DNA from: JBAZOO01 sp041648735
GTDB taxonomy: Bacteria; Verrucomicrobiota; Lentisphaeria; Oligosphaerales; CAITYL01
Length of the DNA stretch: 42,893 nt
Direction: 5' to 3'
Assembly: GCA_041648735.1 (NCBI GenBank)
Contig: JBAZOO010000034.1
Span: 1-42,893, forward strand
Shown: in pieces, positions 30,746-38,999 of the stretch
Layout of the letters: each line of letters begins with the position of its first letter
How positions within the stretch are numbered: position 1 is the first letter of the stretch
Position numbers and translations under genes: made by a program
The notes under the pieces: generated by a model
Databases searched by the model: none
The model's input: the letters and a program-made list of their open reading frames with translations, nothing else
Told to the model about the DNA's origin: nothing

Positions 30746-31921
30746 TCACAGCCGCCCCCGCTGCCCGCCCACCAGGCGGTTCCAGAGATCCAGCGGCGAA
30801 CGGATCCGGATGGCGTGCCGCGGGCAGGACTCGACGCAGCACATGCAGAGGATGCAGGCGCCGTTGTCGATCCGCTCCGGCGCCTTCGCCGCCCCGGCCC
30901 GGGCGTGGATCGCCTGCCGTGGACAGACGCCAATGCAGATGCCGCATTGCACGCACAGCCCGGCGGCGATCTCCGGCCGGCAGCGCAGCAGCCGCGTGGC
31001 CAATTGGAACACCGGCTCCGGCAGCCATTGCAGCCACCGGGCCTTGGACGGCTTGAGCCGGACCGCCGCCAGCCGCTCCGCCCCGTCGCCCCGCACCGTG
31101 ATCCGCTCGTGGCGAACCTCCCCCAGCCCCCGCGCCGCCGCCAGCCGCAGCATGGGCACCGCCGCCGGCCGCACCCGCAGCGCCCGGGCGCAGACGGCAT
31201 CCACGGCCACGGCGTCCGTCCCGGCCACCAGCACGCCGAGCGGCCGCGGCGCCCCATTGGCCGGGCCATCCCCCTCCAACGCCACCACCGCATCCACCAC
31301 CGTCAGCGCCGGCCGCACCGCGGCAAACCACTCAACCAGAAACCCGGCCATGCTCCGGGGCGACGGGTATTTGGCGTGGCACATCGCCTTCGCCTCGCCG
31401 CAAACCAGCCCGAACGGATTCTTCAGCGCGCAGGTCAGGACGGTCAGGCCGTGGGTCTTGAGCTTCGGCAGGTTGATCAGCACGTCCACCTCCGCCAGCC
31501 ACGCCGGCACCGGCAGATGCGTCCCCGCCACCGGCCGCGGGACGACCGCGCCCGCAAACGACTTCAGCTCCGCCCCGCTGGCCGCCGCCGCCGCCGCCAT
31601 CCCCGTCCGCTCCCACAGCACCGCCTCCGGATGCAGCCCGGCCGGGCTGTCGCCGATCCACACCCGCGCCGCCCCAGCCTCCCGGCACAGCCGCGCCATG
31701 GCCGCCACCACCGCCGGATGGGTCGTCACCGCCTGCTCCGGCGGCCGGGCGCTCAACAGGTTCGGCTTGAGCAGGACGGTCATGCCCGGCTTCACCACCC
31801 CCTCCAGTCCGCCGACCGCCGCCGCCAGCGCCTGGCGCAAGGCCGCCTCGACCGTGGCGGACTCGTAGCTGTCGCAGGCAATGGCGGCAACGCAGGCGGG
31901 CGGCGGGGACAATGGCGCCAT
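30746..31921 (-). CDS. DUF362 protein with two 4Fe-4S clusters
   Basis: The 391-aa protein begins with a DUF362 domain (about 5-290) containing VLLKPNLLSARPPEQAVTTH, IGDSPAG and LINLPKLKTHGLTVLTCALK. The C-terminus is a bacterial ferredoxin pair: CVQCGICIGVCPRQAI and CILCMCCVESCPRHAI. It is probably a cytoplasmic electron-transfer or metallo-enzyme; the reaction is unknown. ATG 31921 has GAGGAG eleven bases upstream. A longer frame to 31993 is possible but adds only Arg/Pro-rich sequence. It lies downstream of the RmlD-like reductase gene on the same strand, with 179 bp between. That gap holds no gene that I can see. Confidence 0.88.
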   Translation of the reverse strand: MAPLSPPPACVAAIACDSYESATVEAALRQALAAAVGGLEGVVKPGMTVLLKPNLLSARPPEQAVTTHPAVVAAMARLCREAGAARVWIGDSPAGLHPEAVLWERTGMAAAAAASGAELKSFAGAVVPRPVAGTHLPVPAWLAEVDVLINLPKLKTHGLTVLTCALKNPFGLVCGEAKAMCHAKYPSPRSMAGFLVEWFAAVRPALTVVDAVVALEGDGPANGAPRPLGVLVAGTDAVAVDAVCARALRVRPAAVPMLRLAAARGLGEVRHERITVRGDGAERLAAVRLKPSKARWLQWLPEPVFQLATRLLRCRPEIAAGLCVQCGICIGVCPRQAIHARAGAAKAPERIDNGACILCMCCVESCPRHAIRIRSPLDLWNRLVGGQRGRL

Positions 31922-32100
31922 CAAACGCAAGCTCCTCTCCGGAACCGCCAAGCCACCACGGTTCGAACCGGGCGGTTCCGCTGCCCCGAACATAACCCGC
32001 CCCCTCCGCCCCGCCAGCCCGCCGTCTTCCCCCTTTCCGCCACCACGGCTTCTCCCGCCCGGCCTGCACCTCCCGCTTTCCCCTGTCCCTGTCCGCCCCG

Positions 32101-33021
32101 CTAAGGCTGGGCGGCAACGGCCAGGGCGGCCAGTTCGGCGGCCAGCTCGGCGCGCAGGGGCGGCGGGTTCCAGCCCTGGCCGCGGGCGCGCCGGCTGTCG
32201 AGGGAGACGTCCGCCGGGCGGGCGGCGGGCATGGCGACGTCGGCCTGGCGGCAGGGGATGATCGTGCCGGCGCCAGTGCCGAGCAGCTCCGCCGTCAATT
32301 GGCCGAAGCCATGGCGCGAGATGCGTTCCGGGCCGCCAAGGTGGAAGAGCCCCGGCTGGCCGCCCACGGTGGCGAGGATGTGCCAGAGGCCGCGGGCGGC
32401 CTCCCGGCCGCTGACCGGGGTGCGGAACTCGTCCGTGAACAGCCGCGGCGGCGGCCCGGCCCGCAGGGCGGCCACGAGGGGCGGGAGGAAGCTCTGGGCG
32501 TGGGGGCCGGCCGCGCCGAAGAGGAGCGGCAGCCGGCAGACGATGAGGGCCGGGCAGCGTTCGCGCATCCCCTGTTCGGCCAGGGCCTTCTGTTCGCCGT
32601 AGCGGTTGATGGGCGCGGGTTCCGCCTCTTCGGCATAGGGCGCGTGGCGGCCATCGAACACCAGGTCGGTGGAGATGAAGAGGCAGGGGATGCCAGCGTC
32701 GGCACAGAGGCCCGCCAGGCTCACGGCGGCCTCCACATTGATCCGCCGGGCGGCGGCCGGCTCCCGCTCGCAGCGGTTCGGCTCCGCCATGGCGGCGGCA
32801 TGCAGCACGGCGTCGGGGCGGGCCGCCCGCAGCAGCGCCTTCAGCTCCTCATAGCGGGTCAAGTCCGCCTGCCGCGGCTCGACCCCGGCCACCGGGGCCA
32901 GCGGCTGCGTGCAGGCCACGCCGGTGAGGCGCCATTCCGCCGGCCGTTCGCGGCAGAGGTTCCAGCCCAGGAACCCGCTGGCACCCGTGACGAGGACATG
33001 GAACGGGCGGCGGTCGGACAT
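32101..33021 (-). CDS. RmlD-like NAD(P)-dependent sugar-nucleotide reductase
   Basis: The 306-aa protein is an extended short-chain dehydrogenase. The nucleotide-binding motif is VTGASGFLGWNL (residues 9-20), the catalytic Tyr-Lys pair lies in NRYGEQKALAE, and FISTDLVFDGRHAPYAEE is the typical RmlD strand with substrate-contacting residues. Relatives include dTDP-4-dehydrorhamnose reductase and the MAT2 regulatory beta subunit. Without rmlA-C genes nearby the substrate remains open. ATG 33021 has AGGAG eight bases upstream. It is divergent from the flavoprotein gene, and both appear to share overlapping -10 boxes near 33058. Confidence 0.85.
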   Translation of the reverse strand: MSDRRPFHVLVTGASGFLGWNLCRERPAEWRLTGVACTQPLAPVAGVEPRQADLTRYEELKALLRAARPDAVLHAAAMAEPNRCEREPAAARRINVEAAVSLAGLCADAGIPCLFISTDLVFDGRHAPYAEEAEPAPINRYGEQKALAEQGMRERCPALIVCRLPLLFGAAGPHAQSFLPPLVAALRAGPPPRLFTDEFRTPVSGREAARGLWHILATVGGQPGLFHLGGPERISRHGFGQLTAELLGTGAGTIIPCRQADVAMPAARPADVSLDSRRARGQGWNPPPLRAELAAELAALAVAAQP

Positions 33022-33035
33022 GCGCGGACTCCTGG

Positions 33036-33082
33036 TTTCGGCAAACGCTGGGGGTACTATATTCGCCGCCGGCGGCGCGCAA
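33036..33082. promoter_or_regulatory. Overlapping divergent promoters, RmlD-like gene and flavoprotein gene
   Basis: On the minus strand TTGCGC (33077-33082), 15 bp, then TATAGT (33056-33061), facing the reductase gene. On the plus strand TTTCGG (33036-33041), 16 bp, then TATATT (33058-33063), facing the flavoprotein gene. The two -10 boxes overlap by four bases, so only one polymerase can bind at a time. Confidence 0.45.
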
Positions 33083-33135
33083 CGCAAACCACGGCGTCAC
33101 GGGAGTCCCGGGTGAAAGAGGAAGGGGCAGAGGAA

Positions 33136-34410
33136 ATGAACGGTGCCGGCCCGCCGCGCCCCCGCGTGGCAATCGTCGGCGCCGGCCCGGCCGGCTTGAT
33201 GGCGGCGATCGCGGCGGCGGCCGGCGGCGCGGAAACCCTTGTCCTCGAGCGCATGGAACGGCCGGGCCTCAAGCTGCTGGCCAGCGGCGGCGGCCGCTGC
33301 AACCTGACCAACCTGGCGCCGCCGGCGGAGTTCATGGCCCGCTTCGGGCGGCAGGGGCGCTTCCTCCAGCCGGCCTTGGCCGAGCTGGACGCCGCTGGGC
33401 TGCGCCAATTCTTCGCCGACCGCGGCGTGCCGACCCAGGCGGCGGACGGGTTCCACGTCTTCCCCGTGGCCGAAGACGCCCGGGCGGTGCTCGACGCCCT
33501 CCTGCGCGAGGCGGCCCGCCAGGGGGTGACACTCCGCACCCGCTGCGAAGTCCGCAGCCTCGAGCCCCGGCCGGGCGGCGGCTTCCGGCTGCGCCTGGCC
33601 GGCGGCACGGCGGTCGCCGCCACCGCCGTCATCCTCGCCGCCGGCGGCTGTTCCTATCCCGGCCTGGGCGCCAATGGCTCCGGGTTCGAGTTGGCGCGGG
33701 GCCTCGGCCACACCCTGGTGCCGCCGGTGCCGGCGCTGGTGCCCCTGGTGACCGCGGAGGAATGGCCGCGGACGCTGACCGGGATCACCTTTCCGGACGT
33801 GGCGCTGCGGATCGCCCTCAGCCGTTGCCGCCAGATGGAGTGGCGCGGCGCCCTGCTCTTCACCCATCGCGGGATTTCCGGGCCGGCGGTGCTCGACGCC
33901 TCGGGCGAAGTGGCGGCCCTGCTCGCCGCCGGCGAAGCCACCGTCCCCCTGCACATTTCATTCCGCCCCGGCCGGACGCCCGCGGCCTGGCGGGAAGAGC
34001 TGGCCCGCTGGCGGCGCGGGCAAGGCGCCAAGCTGCTGCGCACCCTGCTTGCCGGCGAGCTGCCGGCGGCGGTGGCGGAAGTGTTCGCGCAAATGGCCGG
34101 CGCGGCGGAGGAGCGCGTCGCCCGGCTCACCCGCGACCAGGAAGGGCGGCTGGCCGAGGCCTTGGCGGCCACGCCGGTGACGGTGACCGCCACGGAAGGG
34201 TTCGCCCGGGCCATGGCCACCCGCGGCGGGGCCAGCCTCAAGGAGGTTGACCCGCGGACGCTGGAAAGCCGCCGCGTCCCCGGCCTCTTCCTGGCCGGCG
34301 AAGTGCTGGACGTGGACGGCCCCTGTGGCGGCTACAACCTGCAATGGGCCTTCAGCTCGGGCCAGCTCGCCGGCCGCCAGGCGGCCCAAAAAAAATGGTG
34401 CGCGCATTAG
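33136..34410 (+). CDS. BaiN/HI0933-family flavoprotein
   Basis: The 424-aa protein is an NAD(P)/FAD-dependent oxidoreductase. The N-terminal dinucleotide-binding motif is VAIVGAGPAGLMAAIAAAAG (residues 11-30). The family mark GLKLLASGGGRCNLTN follows, and GLFLAGEVLDVDGPCGGYNL lies near the C-terminus. Members of this family include enzymes acting on bile-acid or enoate substrates, but most have no known substrate. ATG 33136 sits after a purine-rich tract (agagga). The last six residues (KKWCAH) and the stop codon are encoded by an A-run and by the 3' end of tRNA-Val on the opposite strand. The original end of the gene may thus have been lost or replaced. Confidence 0.9.
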   Translation: MNGAGPPRPRVAIVGAGPAGLMAAIAAAAGGAETLVLERMERPGLKLLASGGGRCNLTNLAPPAEFMARFGRQGRFLQPALAELDAAGLRQFFADRGVPTQAADGFHVFPVAEDARAVLDALLREAARQGVTLRTRCEVRSLEPRPGGGFRLRLAGGTAVAATAVILAAGGCSYPGLGANGSGFELARGLGHTLVPPVPALVPLVTAEEWPRTLTGITFPDVALRIALSRCRQMEWRGALLFTHRGISGPAVLDASGEVAALLAAGEATVPLHISFRPGRTPAAWREELARWRRGQGAKLLRTLLAGELPAAVAEVFAQMAGAAEERVARLTRDQEGRLAEALAATPVTVTATEGFARAMATRGGASLKEVDPRTLESRRVPGLFLAGEVLDVDGPCGGYNLQWAFSSGQLAGRQAAQKKWCAH

Positions 34411-34472
34411 GATTCGAACCTAAGACCTCATCCGTGTGAAGGATGCGTTCTAACCAACTGAACTATGCGCGC
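34396..34472 (-). tRNA. tRNA-Val (anticodon CAC)
   Basis: On the minus strand the acceptor stem GCGCGCA pairs with TGCGCGC, followed by A and an encoded CCA (34396-34398). The anticodon stem CATCC/GGATG encloses TTCACAC, giving CAC, which reads GUG. The T-arm GGTTCGAATCC and a D-loop with AGTTGGTTAGA are standard. Eight T residues follow the CCA. The first 15 bases, counted on the plus strand, overlap the end of the flavoprotein gene. Confidence 0.95.
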
Positions 34473-34499
34473 ACTGGGGAGATGTCGGGAACGGGTGAT

Positions 34500-34527
34500 A
34501 TTATATTGCGGCGTTTGGCTCCTGCAA
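34500..34527 (-). promoter_or_regulatory. Promoter of tRNA-Val
   Basis: On the minus strand TTGCAG (34522-34527), a 16-bp spacer and a perfect TATAAT (34500-34505) lie 28 bp upstream of the mature tRNA. Confidence 0.7.
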
Positions 34528-34558
34528 CCGCCGCCGGCAAGAAAAAAACCGCCATCCC

Positions 34559-35572
34559 ATGCTCGTCCTCGACTGCCCGGCCACCGACCCGTTTGTCAAC
34601 CTCGCCCGCGAGGAAATCCTCTTCACCCGGATTCCGGACCAGGAGGAGATGCTCTTCCTGCTCTGGCGCAACGCGCCGTGCGTGGTCGTCGGCCGCTTCC
34701 AGAACCCGCTGGCGGAGGCGAACCGGGAGTTCGTCCGCGCCCGCGGCCTGCCGGTGGTCCGGCGGCTCAGTGGCGGCGGCGCGGTCTACCATGACCTGGG
34801 CAACCTGAACTTCACCTTCATCCTCCGGCACGCGCCGCACCGCCGGATCGCCTACCGCCCCTACCTGGAGCCGCTGGCGCGGGCGCTGGGGCATCTGGGG
34901 GTCGCCGCCGGCTTCAACACCCGCAACGACCTGGTGATCGGCGGCCGCAAGATCTCCGGCAACGCCCAGCACCACTCCCAGGGGCGCGTCCTGCATCATG
35001 GCACGCTCCTGTTCAACACGGACCTCGACGCGCTGGCCCTGGCGCTGGAGCCCGGCGCCGACCGGATCGAATCCAAGGCGGTGGCCTCCGTCCGCGGCCG
35101 CGTCACCAACATCGCCGAACACCTGCCGGCGCCGTTGACGATCGAGGAGTTCCAGGAGGCGATCCTGGAACAGATGCGGCGCGAAGGGCATCCCCTGCGC
35201 CGCCGGCCGCTGGCCGCCGAGGAACACGCCGCCGCGGAGGAGCTGGCCCGCGCCAAGTACCGGACTTGGGAATGGACCTACGCCCAGTCGCCGCCATTCA
35301 CCCTGCGCCGGCAACGCCGCCGCGCGGACGGCACCGGCATCGAACTGGAACTGGCGGTGCGCGACGGGTGCATCGCCAGCCTCGCCCTTTGCCGGACCGG
35401 CGCCGACGCCGCCCCCGCCGCCGCCCCGGAAGGCGATGCGGCGTTCGCCCGCCGGCTTTGCGGCTGCCGCTTCGAGCCAACGGCGCTGGCGGCACGCCTG
35501 GCGGCGCTGCCGCCGGCGGAGCTGCCCGCCGGCACCGACCCCGGCACCCTCCTCGCCCTGCTCCGGCCTTGA
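34559..35572 (+). CDS. lplA: Lipoate--protein ligase A-type enzyme
   Basis: LplA activates lipoate with ATP and attaches it to a lysine of 2-oxoacid dehydrogenase or glycine-cleavage proteins. The 337-aa protein has the catalytic domain motifs FLLWRNAPCVVVGRFQNP (lipoate-binding), VVRRLSGGGAVYHDLGNLNF, and NDLVIGGRKISGNAQHHSQG, whose Lys contacts the adenylate. It also has a C-terminal accessory domain (about 250-337). The length matches the full two-domain form. ATG 34559 lies 84 bp from tRNA-Val, divergent from it. The TGA stop overlaps the -35 box of the htpG promoter. No lipoyl-dependent complex genes are in the window. Confidence 0.93.
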   Translation: MLVLDCPATDPFVNLAREEILFTRIPDQEEMLFLLWRNAPCVVVGRFQNPLAEANREFVRARGLPVVRRLSGGGAVYHDLGNLNFTFILRHAPHRRIAYRPYLEPLARALGHLGVAAGFNTRNDLVIGGRKISGNAQHHSQGRVLHHGTLLFNTDLDALALALEPGADRIESKAVASVRGRVTNIAEHLPAPLTIEEFQEAILEQMRREGHPLRRRPLAAEEHAAAEELARAKYRTWEWTYAQSPPFTLRRQRRRADGTGIELELAVRDGCIASLALCRTGADAAPAAAPEGDAAFARRLCGCRFEPTALAARLAALPPAELPAGTDPGTLLALLRP

Positions 35573-35596
35573 CCCGCCCCCGGCGCCGGCTATAGT
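35569..35596 (+). promoter_or_regulatory. Promoter of htpG
   Basis: TTGACC (35569-35574) begins one base before the lplA stop codon (35570-35572), which it covers entirely. A 16-bp spacer and TATAGT (35591-35596) follow, 38 bp before the htpG ATG. No CIRCE element is seen. Confidence 0.7.
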
Positions 35597-35634
35597 TCGC
35601 GCTTTGCCGATTGAAAACCGACGAGGTACCTGCC

Positions 35635-37512
35635 ATGACCGTGGAACACAAGAAGTTCAAGACGGAAGTCAAGCAACTGCTCGACCTGGTGATCCATTCG
35701 CTCTATTCCAACCGCGAAATCTTCCTGCGCGAGCTGGTCTCCAACGCCTCCGACGCCATCGACCGCGCCCGCTTCGAGGCGCTCTCCAACCAGGCCGTGC
35801 TCGAAACCGATCCGGAATGGGACATCCTGATCACCGTTGATCCCAAGGCCCGGACCCTGACGGTCGCCGACAACGGCATCGGCATGTCCGCCCAGGAGGT
35901 GGAGGCGAACATCGGCACCATCGCCAGCTCCGGCACCCGCGGCTTCCTGGCCGAGCTGCGGAGCAAGGGCGCCGCCCTGACCCCGGAGCTGATCGGCCAG
36001 TTCGGCGTCGGCTTCTACGCGGCGTTCATGGTGGCGGACAAGGTGACGCTGGCCACCCGCCGCGCCGGCGACCCCGCCGCCGGCACCCGCTGGGAATCGG
36101 CGGGCGACGGCGACTACACCCTGGAGCCGGTGGCCAAGGAGAAGCGGGGCACGACGATCACCCTGCACCTCAAGGAGGACGCCGCCGAGTTCTGCGAGGA
36201 GTGGATGATCCGCAAGATCGTGAAGAAATACTCGGACTTCGTCGAGCATCCGGTGCGGCTGCTGGTCGTCGGCGAGGCGAAGGAGGGGGAAGAGGCGGCG
36301 AAGCCGGAGACCGTCAACTCGCGCAAGGCGCTCTGGCAGCGGCCGAAAGCCGAAATCCCGGCGGAGGAATATGCCGACTTCTACAAGCACGTCAGCCACG
36401 ACTTCGGCGAGCCGCTGGAGACGCTGCACTGGGGGGTGGAGGGCACCAGCGAGTTCAAGGCGCTGCTCTACATCCCGAAAAACGCCGGCTTCGGCCTGTT
36501 CATGCCGGAGCAGGGCAAGCACGGCGTCCACCTCTACGTCAAGCGCGTCTTCATCACCGACAACTGCGAGGCGATCCGCCCCGAATACCTGCGCTTCCTC
36601 CGCGGAGTGGTGGACTCGGCCGACCTGCCGCTGAACGTCTCCCGGGAAATGCTCCAGGAAAACAAGCTCGTCCGCACCATCCGCGCCAACCTGACCAAGA
36701 AGGTGCTCGACACCCTCGGCGAAATGAAGGAGAGGAGCCGCGACAGGTACGAGGGCTTCTGGAAGGAGTTCGGCACCGTCTTCAAGCAGGGGCTGCGCGA
36801 GGACTTCGCCAACACCGAGAAGATCAAGGACCTGCTGCTGTTCGAGTCCGCCAACGGCGCCCCGGGCAAGCTGCTCTCCCTCGGGGAGTATCTGACGCTG
36901 ATGCCGGACTCCCAGAAGGAGATCTACTTCGCCACCGGCGAGGGCCGCCAGGCGCTCGAGAACGCGCCGCACCTCGAGGCGTTCCGCAAGGCCGGCTATG
37001 ACGTGCTCTTCTTCACCGACCCGGTGGACGAGTGGCTCGCGCCCGACCTGCCGGAGTACAAGGGGAAGAAGCTGCGCAACGTCACCCGCGGCGGCGTGGA
37101 CCTCCCCGAAGGCGCCGCCCAGCCGGAAACGAAGGCGGATTCGGCCCTGATCGCGGCGCTGAAGGGCGCCCTCGGCGACAAGGTCGCGGAGGTCAAGGAG
37201 TCGCGCCGCCTCACCGACAGCGCCTGCTGCCTGGTCTACGACGAGCACGCCCTCAGCCCCGCCATGGAACGGGTCTACAAGGCCATGGGCCGCCCCGTGC
37301 CCACGGCCAAGGGCACCCTGGAGATCAACCCCGGCCACCCGGTGATCCAGAAGCTGACCGCCGTGGTCAAGGCCGACGCCGCCAGCGCCAAGGTCGGCGA
37401 GTACGCCGAACTGCTCTACGACCAGGCCCTGCTCACCGCCGGCCAGCCGGTCGCCGACCTGCTGGCCTTCACCCGCCGCGTCAGCCAGCTCATGGCCGAC
37501 GGGCTGGCGTGA
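35635..37512 (+). CDS. htpG: Molecular chaperone HtpG (Hsp90)
   Basis: The 625-aa protein is the bacterial Hsp90, an ATP-driven cytoplasmic chaperone. The GHKL ATP site is complete: SNREIFLRELVSNASDAIDR (residues 23-42), DNGIGMSAQEVEANIGTIA and IGQFGVGFYAAFMVADK. The middle domain continues with SREMLQENKLVRTIR, which includes the catalytic-loop Arg region. The C-terminal dimerisation part is of normal length. ATG 35635 has GAGG ten bases upstream; a longer TTG-start frame is unnecessary. The gene has its own promoter and is followed after 53 bp by an exported protein gene on the same strand. Confidence 0.97.
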   Translation: MTVEHKKFKTEVKQLLDLVIHSLYSNREIFLRELVSNASDAIDRARFEALSNQAVLETDPEWDILITVDPKARTLTVADNGIGMSAQEVEANIGTIASSGTRGFLAELRSKGAALTPELIGQFGVGFYAAFMVADKVTLATRRAGDPAAGTRWESAGDGDYTLEPVAKEKRGTTITLHLKEDAAEFCEEWMIRKIVKKYSDFVEHPVRLLVVGEAKEGEEAAKPETVNSRKALWQRPKAEIPAEEYADFYKHVSHDFGEPLETLHWGVEGTSEFKALLYIPKNAGFGLFMPEQGKHGVHLYVKRVFITDNCEAIRPEYLRFLRGVVDSADLPLNVSREMLQENKLVRTIRANLTKKVLDTLGEMKERSRDRYEGFWKEFGTVFKQGLREDFANTEKIKDLLLFESANGAPGKLLSLGEYLTLMPDSQKEIYFATGEGRQALENAPHLEAFRKAGYDVLFFTDPVDEWLAPDLPEYKGKKLRNVTRGGVDLPEGAAQPETKADSALIAALKGALGDKVAEVKESRRLTDSACCLVYDEHALSPAMERVYKAMGRPVPTAKGTLEINPGHPVIQKLTAVVKADAASAKVGEYAELLYDQALLTAGQPVADLLAFTRRVSQLMADGLA

Positions 37513-37565
37513 GCGCCCGGAGAAAACCCGCCATCCCGCGGCCCGGCCGGGCCAGGAGGAACGCA

Positions 37566-38912
37566 ATGCCACTCCGCACCCTGCTGTTGACCGCCCTCCT
37601 CCTCTTCGCCGGCACCCTCCCCGGCCGGACGGCGGAGCCCACGCCCGCCGCGCCCGCCACGCCCGCCGCGCCGCCCGCCGCGCCGCCCGCCGCGCCGCCC
37701 GCCGCGCCGCCAGCCGCGCCGCCCGCCGCCGGCGGGCTGACCCAGGCGGAACTGCTCCGGGCCTGCGCCGGCGAAGAGTGGTGGCGCGACCACTTCCCGC
37801 CGCCCGCCGCCGGCGGCCGCGAAACGCTCCTCCAGGCCGCCGAAGCCGCCCGCCGCGGCCTGCAATCCCGGCAGCTCCCCGACGGCCGCTTCCCGGTCGA
37901 GTGCAACTTGGCGAGCCAGCGCAAGTCCGACCGCCAGGATCCCGTCGCCCAAGCCTATGCCCTCTGGGGGCTGGCGCACCTGAACCGCTGCCGCCCCAGC
38001 CCGGAAAGCCTGCCGGCCATCCAAAACGGGTTCAGCCATTTCCATGAACGGATGCGCCCGCAGCCGAAGCTCGACCCGCACGCCGTCGCGCCGGAAACCG
38101 AGGGTGACGGCAGCATCCGCACCGCCACCGTCGGCTGCCTGGCCCTCGCGATCATGGACTACCTCGACACCGAGGCGCTGCGCCTGCCGGAGCCCACCCG
38201 CCAGCTCTACCGCAACTGGCTCGACGCCTGCCTCTACTGGCTGGCCAAGATGGAGGCCGCCAACGGCTCCTGGGCCGAAGCCTACATCCATCTCAGCAAC
38301 GAGCGCGACGACACCCCCGACCCCTTCACCGACGGCCTCTGCCTCCTCGCCTACACCCGCGCCGTCCACCACTTCCACTACGCCGACCTGGCGCCCCGGC
38401 TGCGGGAGGCCCGCCCCCGGCTGGTTGACGCCTACCTCGCCGCCACCTGGTCCGGCAAGGGCGACCCCGCCCGGCTCCGCCGCTTCGCCCCCGCCGCCCT
38501 CCCCGCCTTCGCCATCGCCGCCCAGACGGCGGACGACGGCTGGCGGCAGGAGGCCGGCGACGCCGCGCTCGCCGTCGGCTGGTGGTATCTCCACGTGCTC
38601 GACGCACCCCACCGCGAACGGCAGCCGGCCGCCCTCGCCCTGCCGCTGCTCGCCGCGGCGGAGGTGGCCACGGGGCGCGGCGATTCCGCGGCGGCCGGGC
38701 GCCTCCGCGCCACCGCCGACGCCCTGCTGGCGCGCCAGCTCCAAATGCAGGTCCGCGGCCCGCTTTGGCGCCGCAACCCCCTGGTGCGCCACCTCAAAAT
38801 CCCCGCCAACACCGACGGTGCCATCCTCTCCCTGCCCGATTTCACCTGGCTCCGGCTTGAGGACACGGCCCAAACCATCTTGCTCTTGGCCGAACGCCTG
38901 CGCGAACCGTAG
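37566..38912 (+). CDS. Exported alpha-helical toroid protein with Pro/Ala linker
   Basis: ATG 37566 has an excellent ribosome-binding site (AGGAGG, 6 nt). The 448-aa product starts with a signal peptide (MPLRTLLLTALLLFAGTLPG) cleaved near residue 22, then a Pro/Ala linker built from five PPAA units (36-55). From about 85 it shows repeated helix pairs with aromatic turns (YALWGLAHLNRCRP, WLDACLYWLAKMEAANGSW, GLCLLAYTRAVHHFH, AGDAALAVGWWYLHVL). This resembles the (alpha/alpha)6 toroid of six-hairpin glycosidases and terpenoid-cyclase-like proteins. A run of GNGS-like catalytic residues is not obvious, so enzymatic activity is unsure. Its place after htpG may be incidental. Confidence 0.82.
   Translation: MPLRTLLLTALLLFAGTLPGRTAEPTPAAPATPAAPPAAPPAAPPAAPPAAPPAAGGLTQAELLRACAGEEWWRDHFPPPAAGGRETLLQAAEAARRGLQSRQLPDGRFPVECNLASQRKSDRQDPVAQAYALWGLAHLNRCRPSPESLPAIQNGFSHFHERMRPQPKLDPHAVAPETEGDGSIRTATVGCLALAIMDYLDTEALRLPEPTRQLYRNWLDACLYWLAKMEAANGSWAEAYIHLSNERDDTPDPFTDGLCLLAYTRAVHHFHYADLAPRLREARPRLVDAYLAATWSGKGDPARLRRFAPAALPAFAIAAQTADDGWRQEAGDAALAVGWWYLHVLDAPHRERQPAALALPLLAAAEVATGRGDSAAAGRLRATADALLARQLQMQVRGPLWRRNPLVRHLKIPANTDGAILSLPDFTWLRLEDTAQTILLLAERLREP
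37671..37730 (+). repeat. Five 12-bp repeats encoding PPAA
   Basis: Units of CCGCCCGCCGCG (one with a base change) run in frame through the linker of the exported protein. Their length is a multiple of three, so copy changes would only alter linker length. Confidence 0.9.
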
Positions 38913-38999
38913 CCGGCCAGCCGCCCCTTTGCCGTGGCCGGATGCCCACCCCTGGCGGCGCCGCCCACGTCCCCCCCCCAATGGAGTGAAAAACCGACC

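Noticed and set aside
37671..37730. 12-bp repeats as a phase-variation tract.
   Set aside because: The unit is a multiple of three, so copy changes keep the frame and only change linker length.
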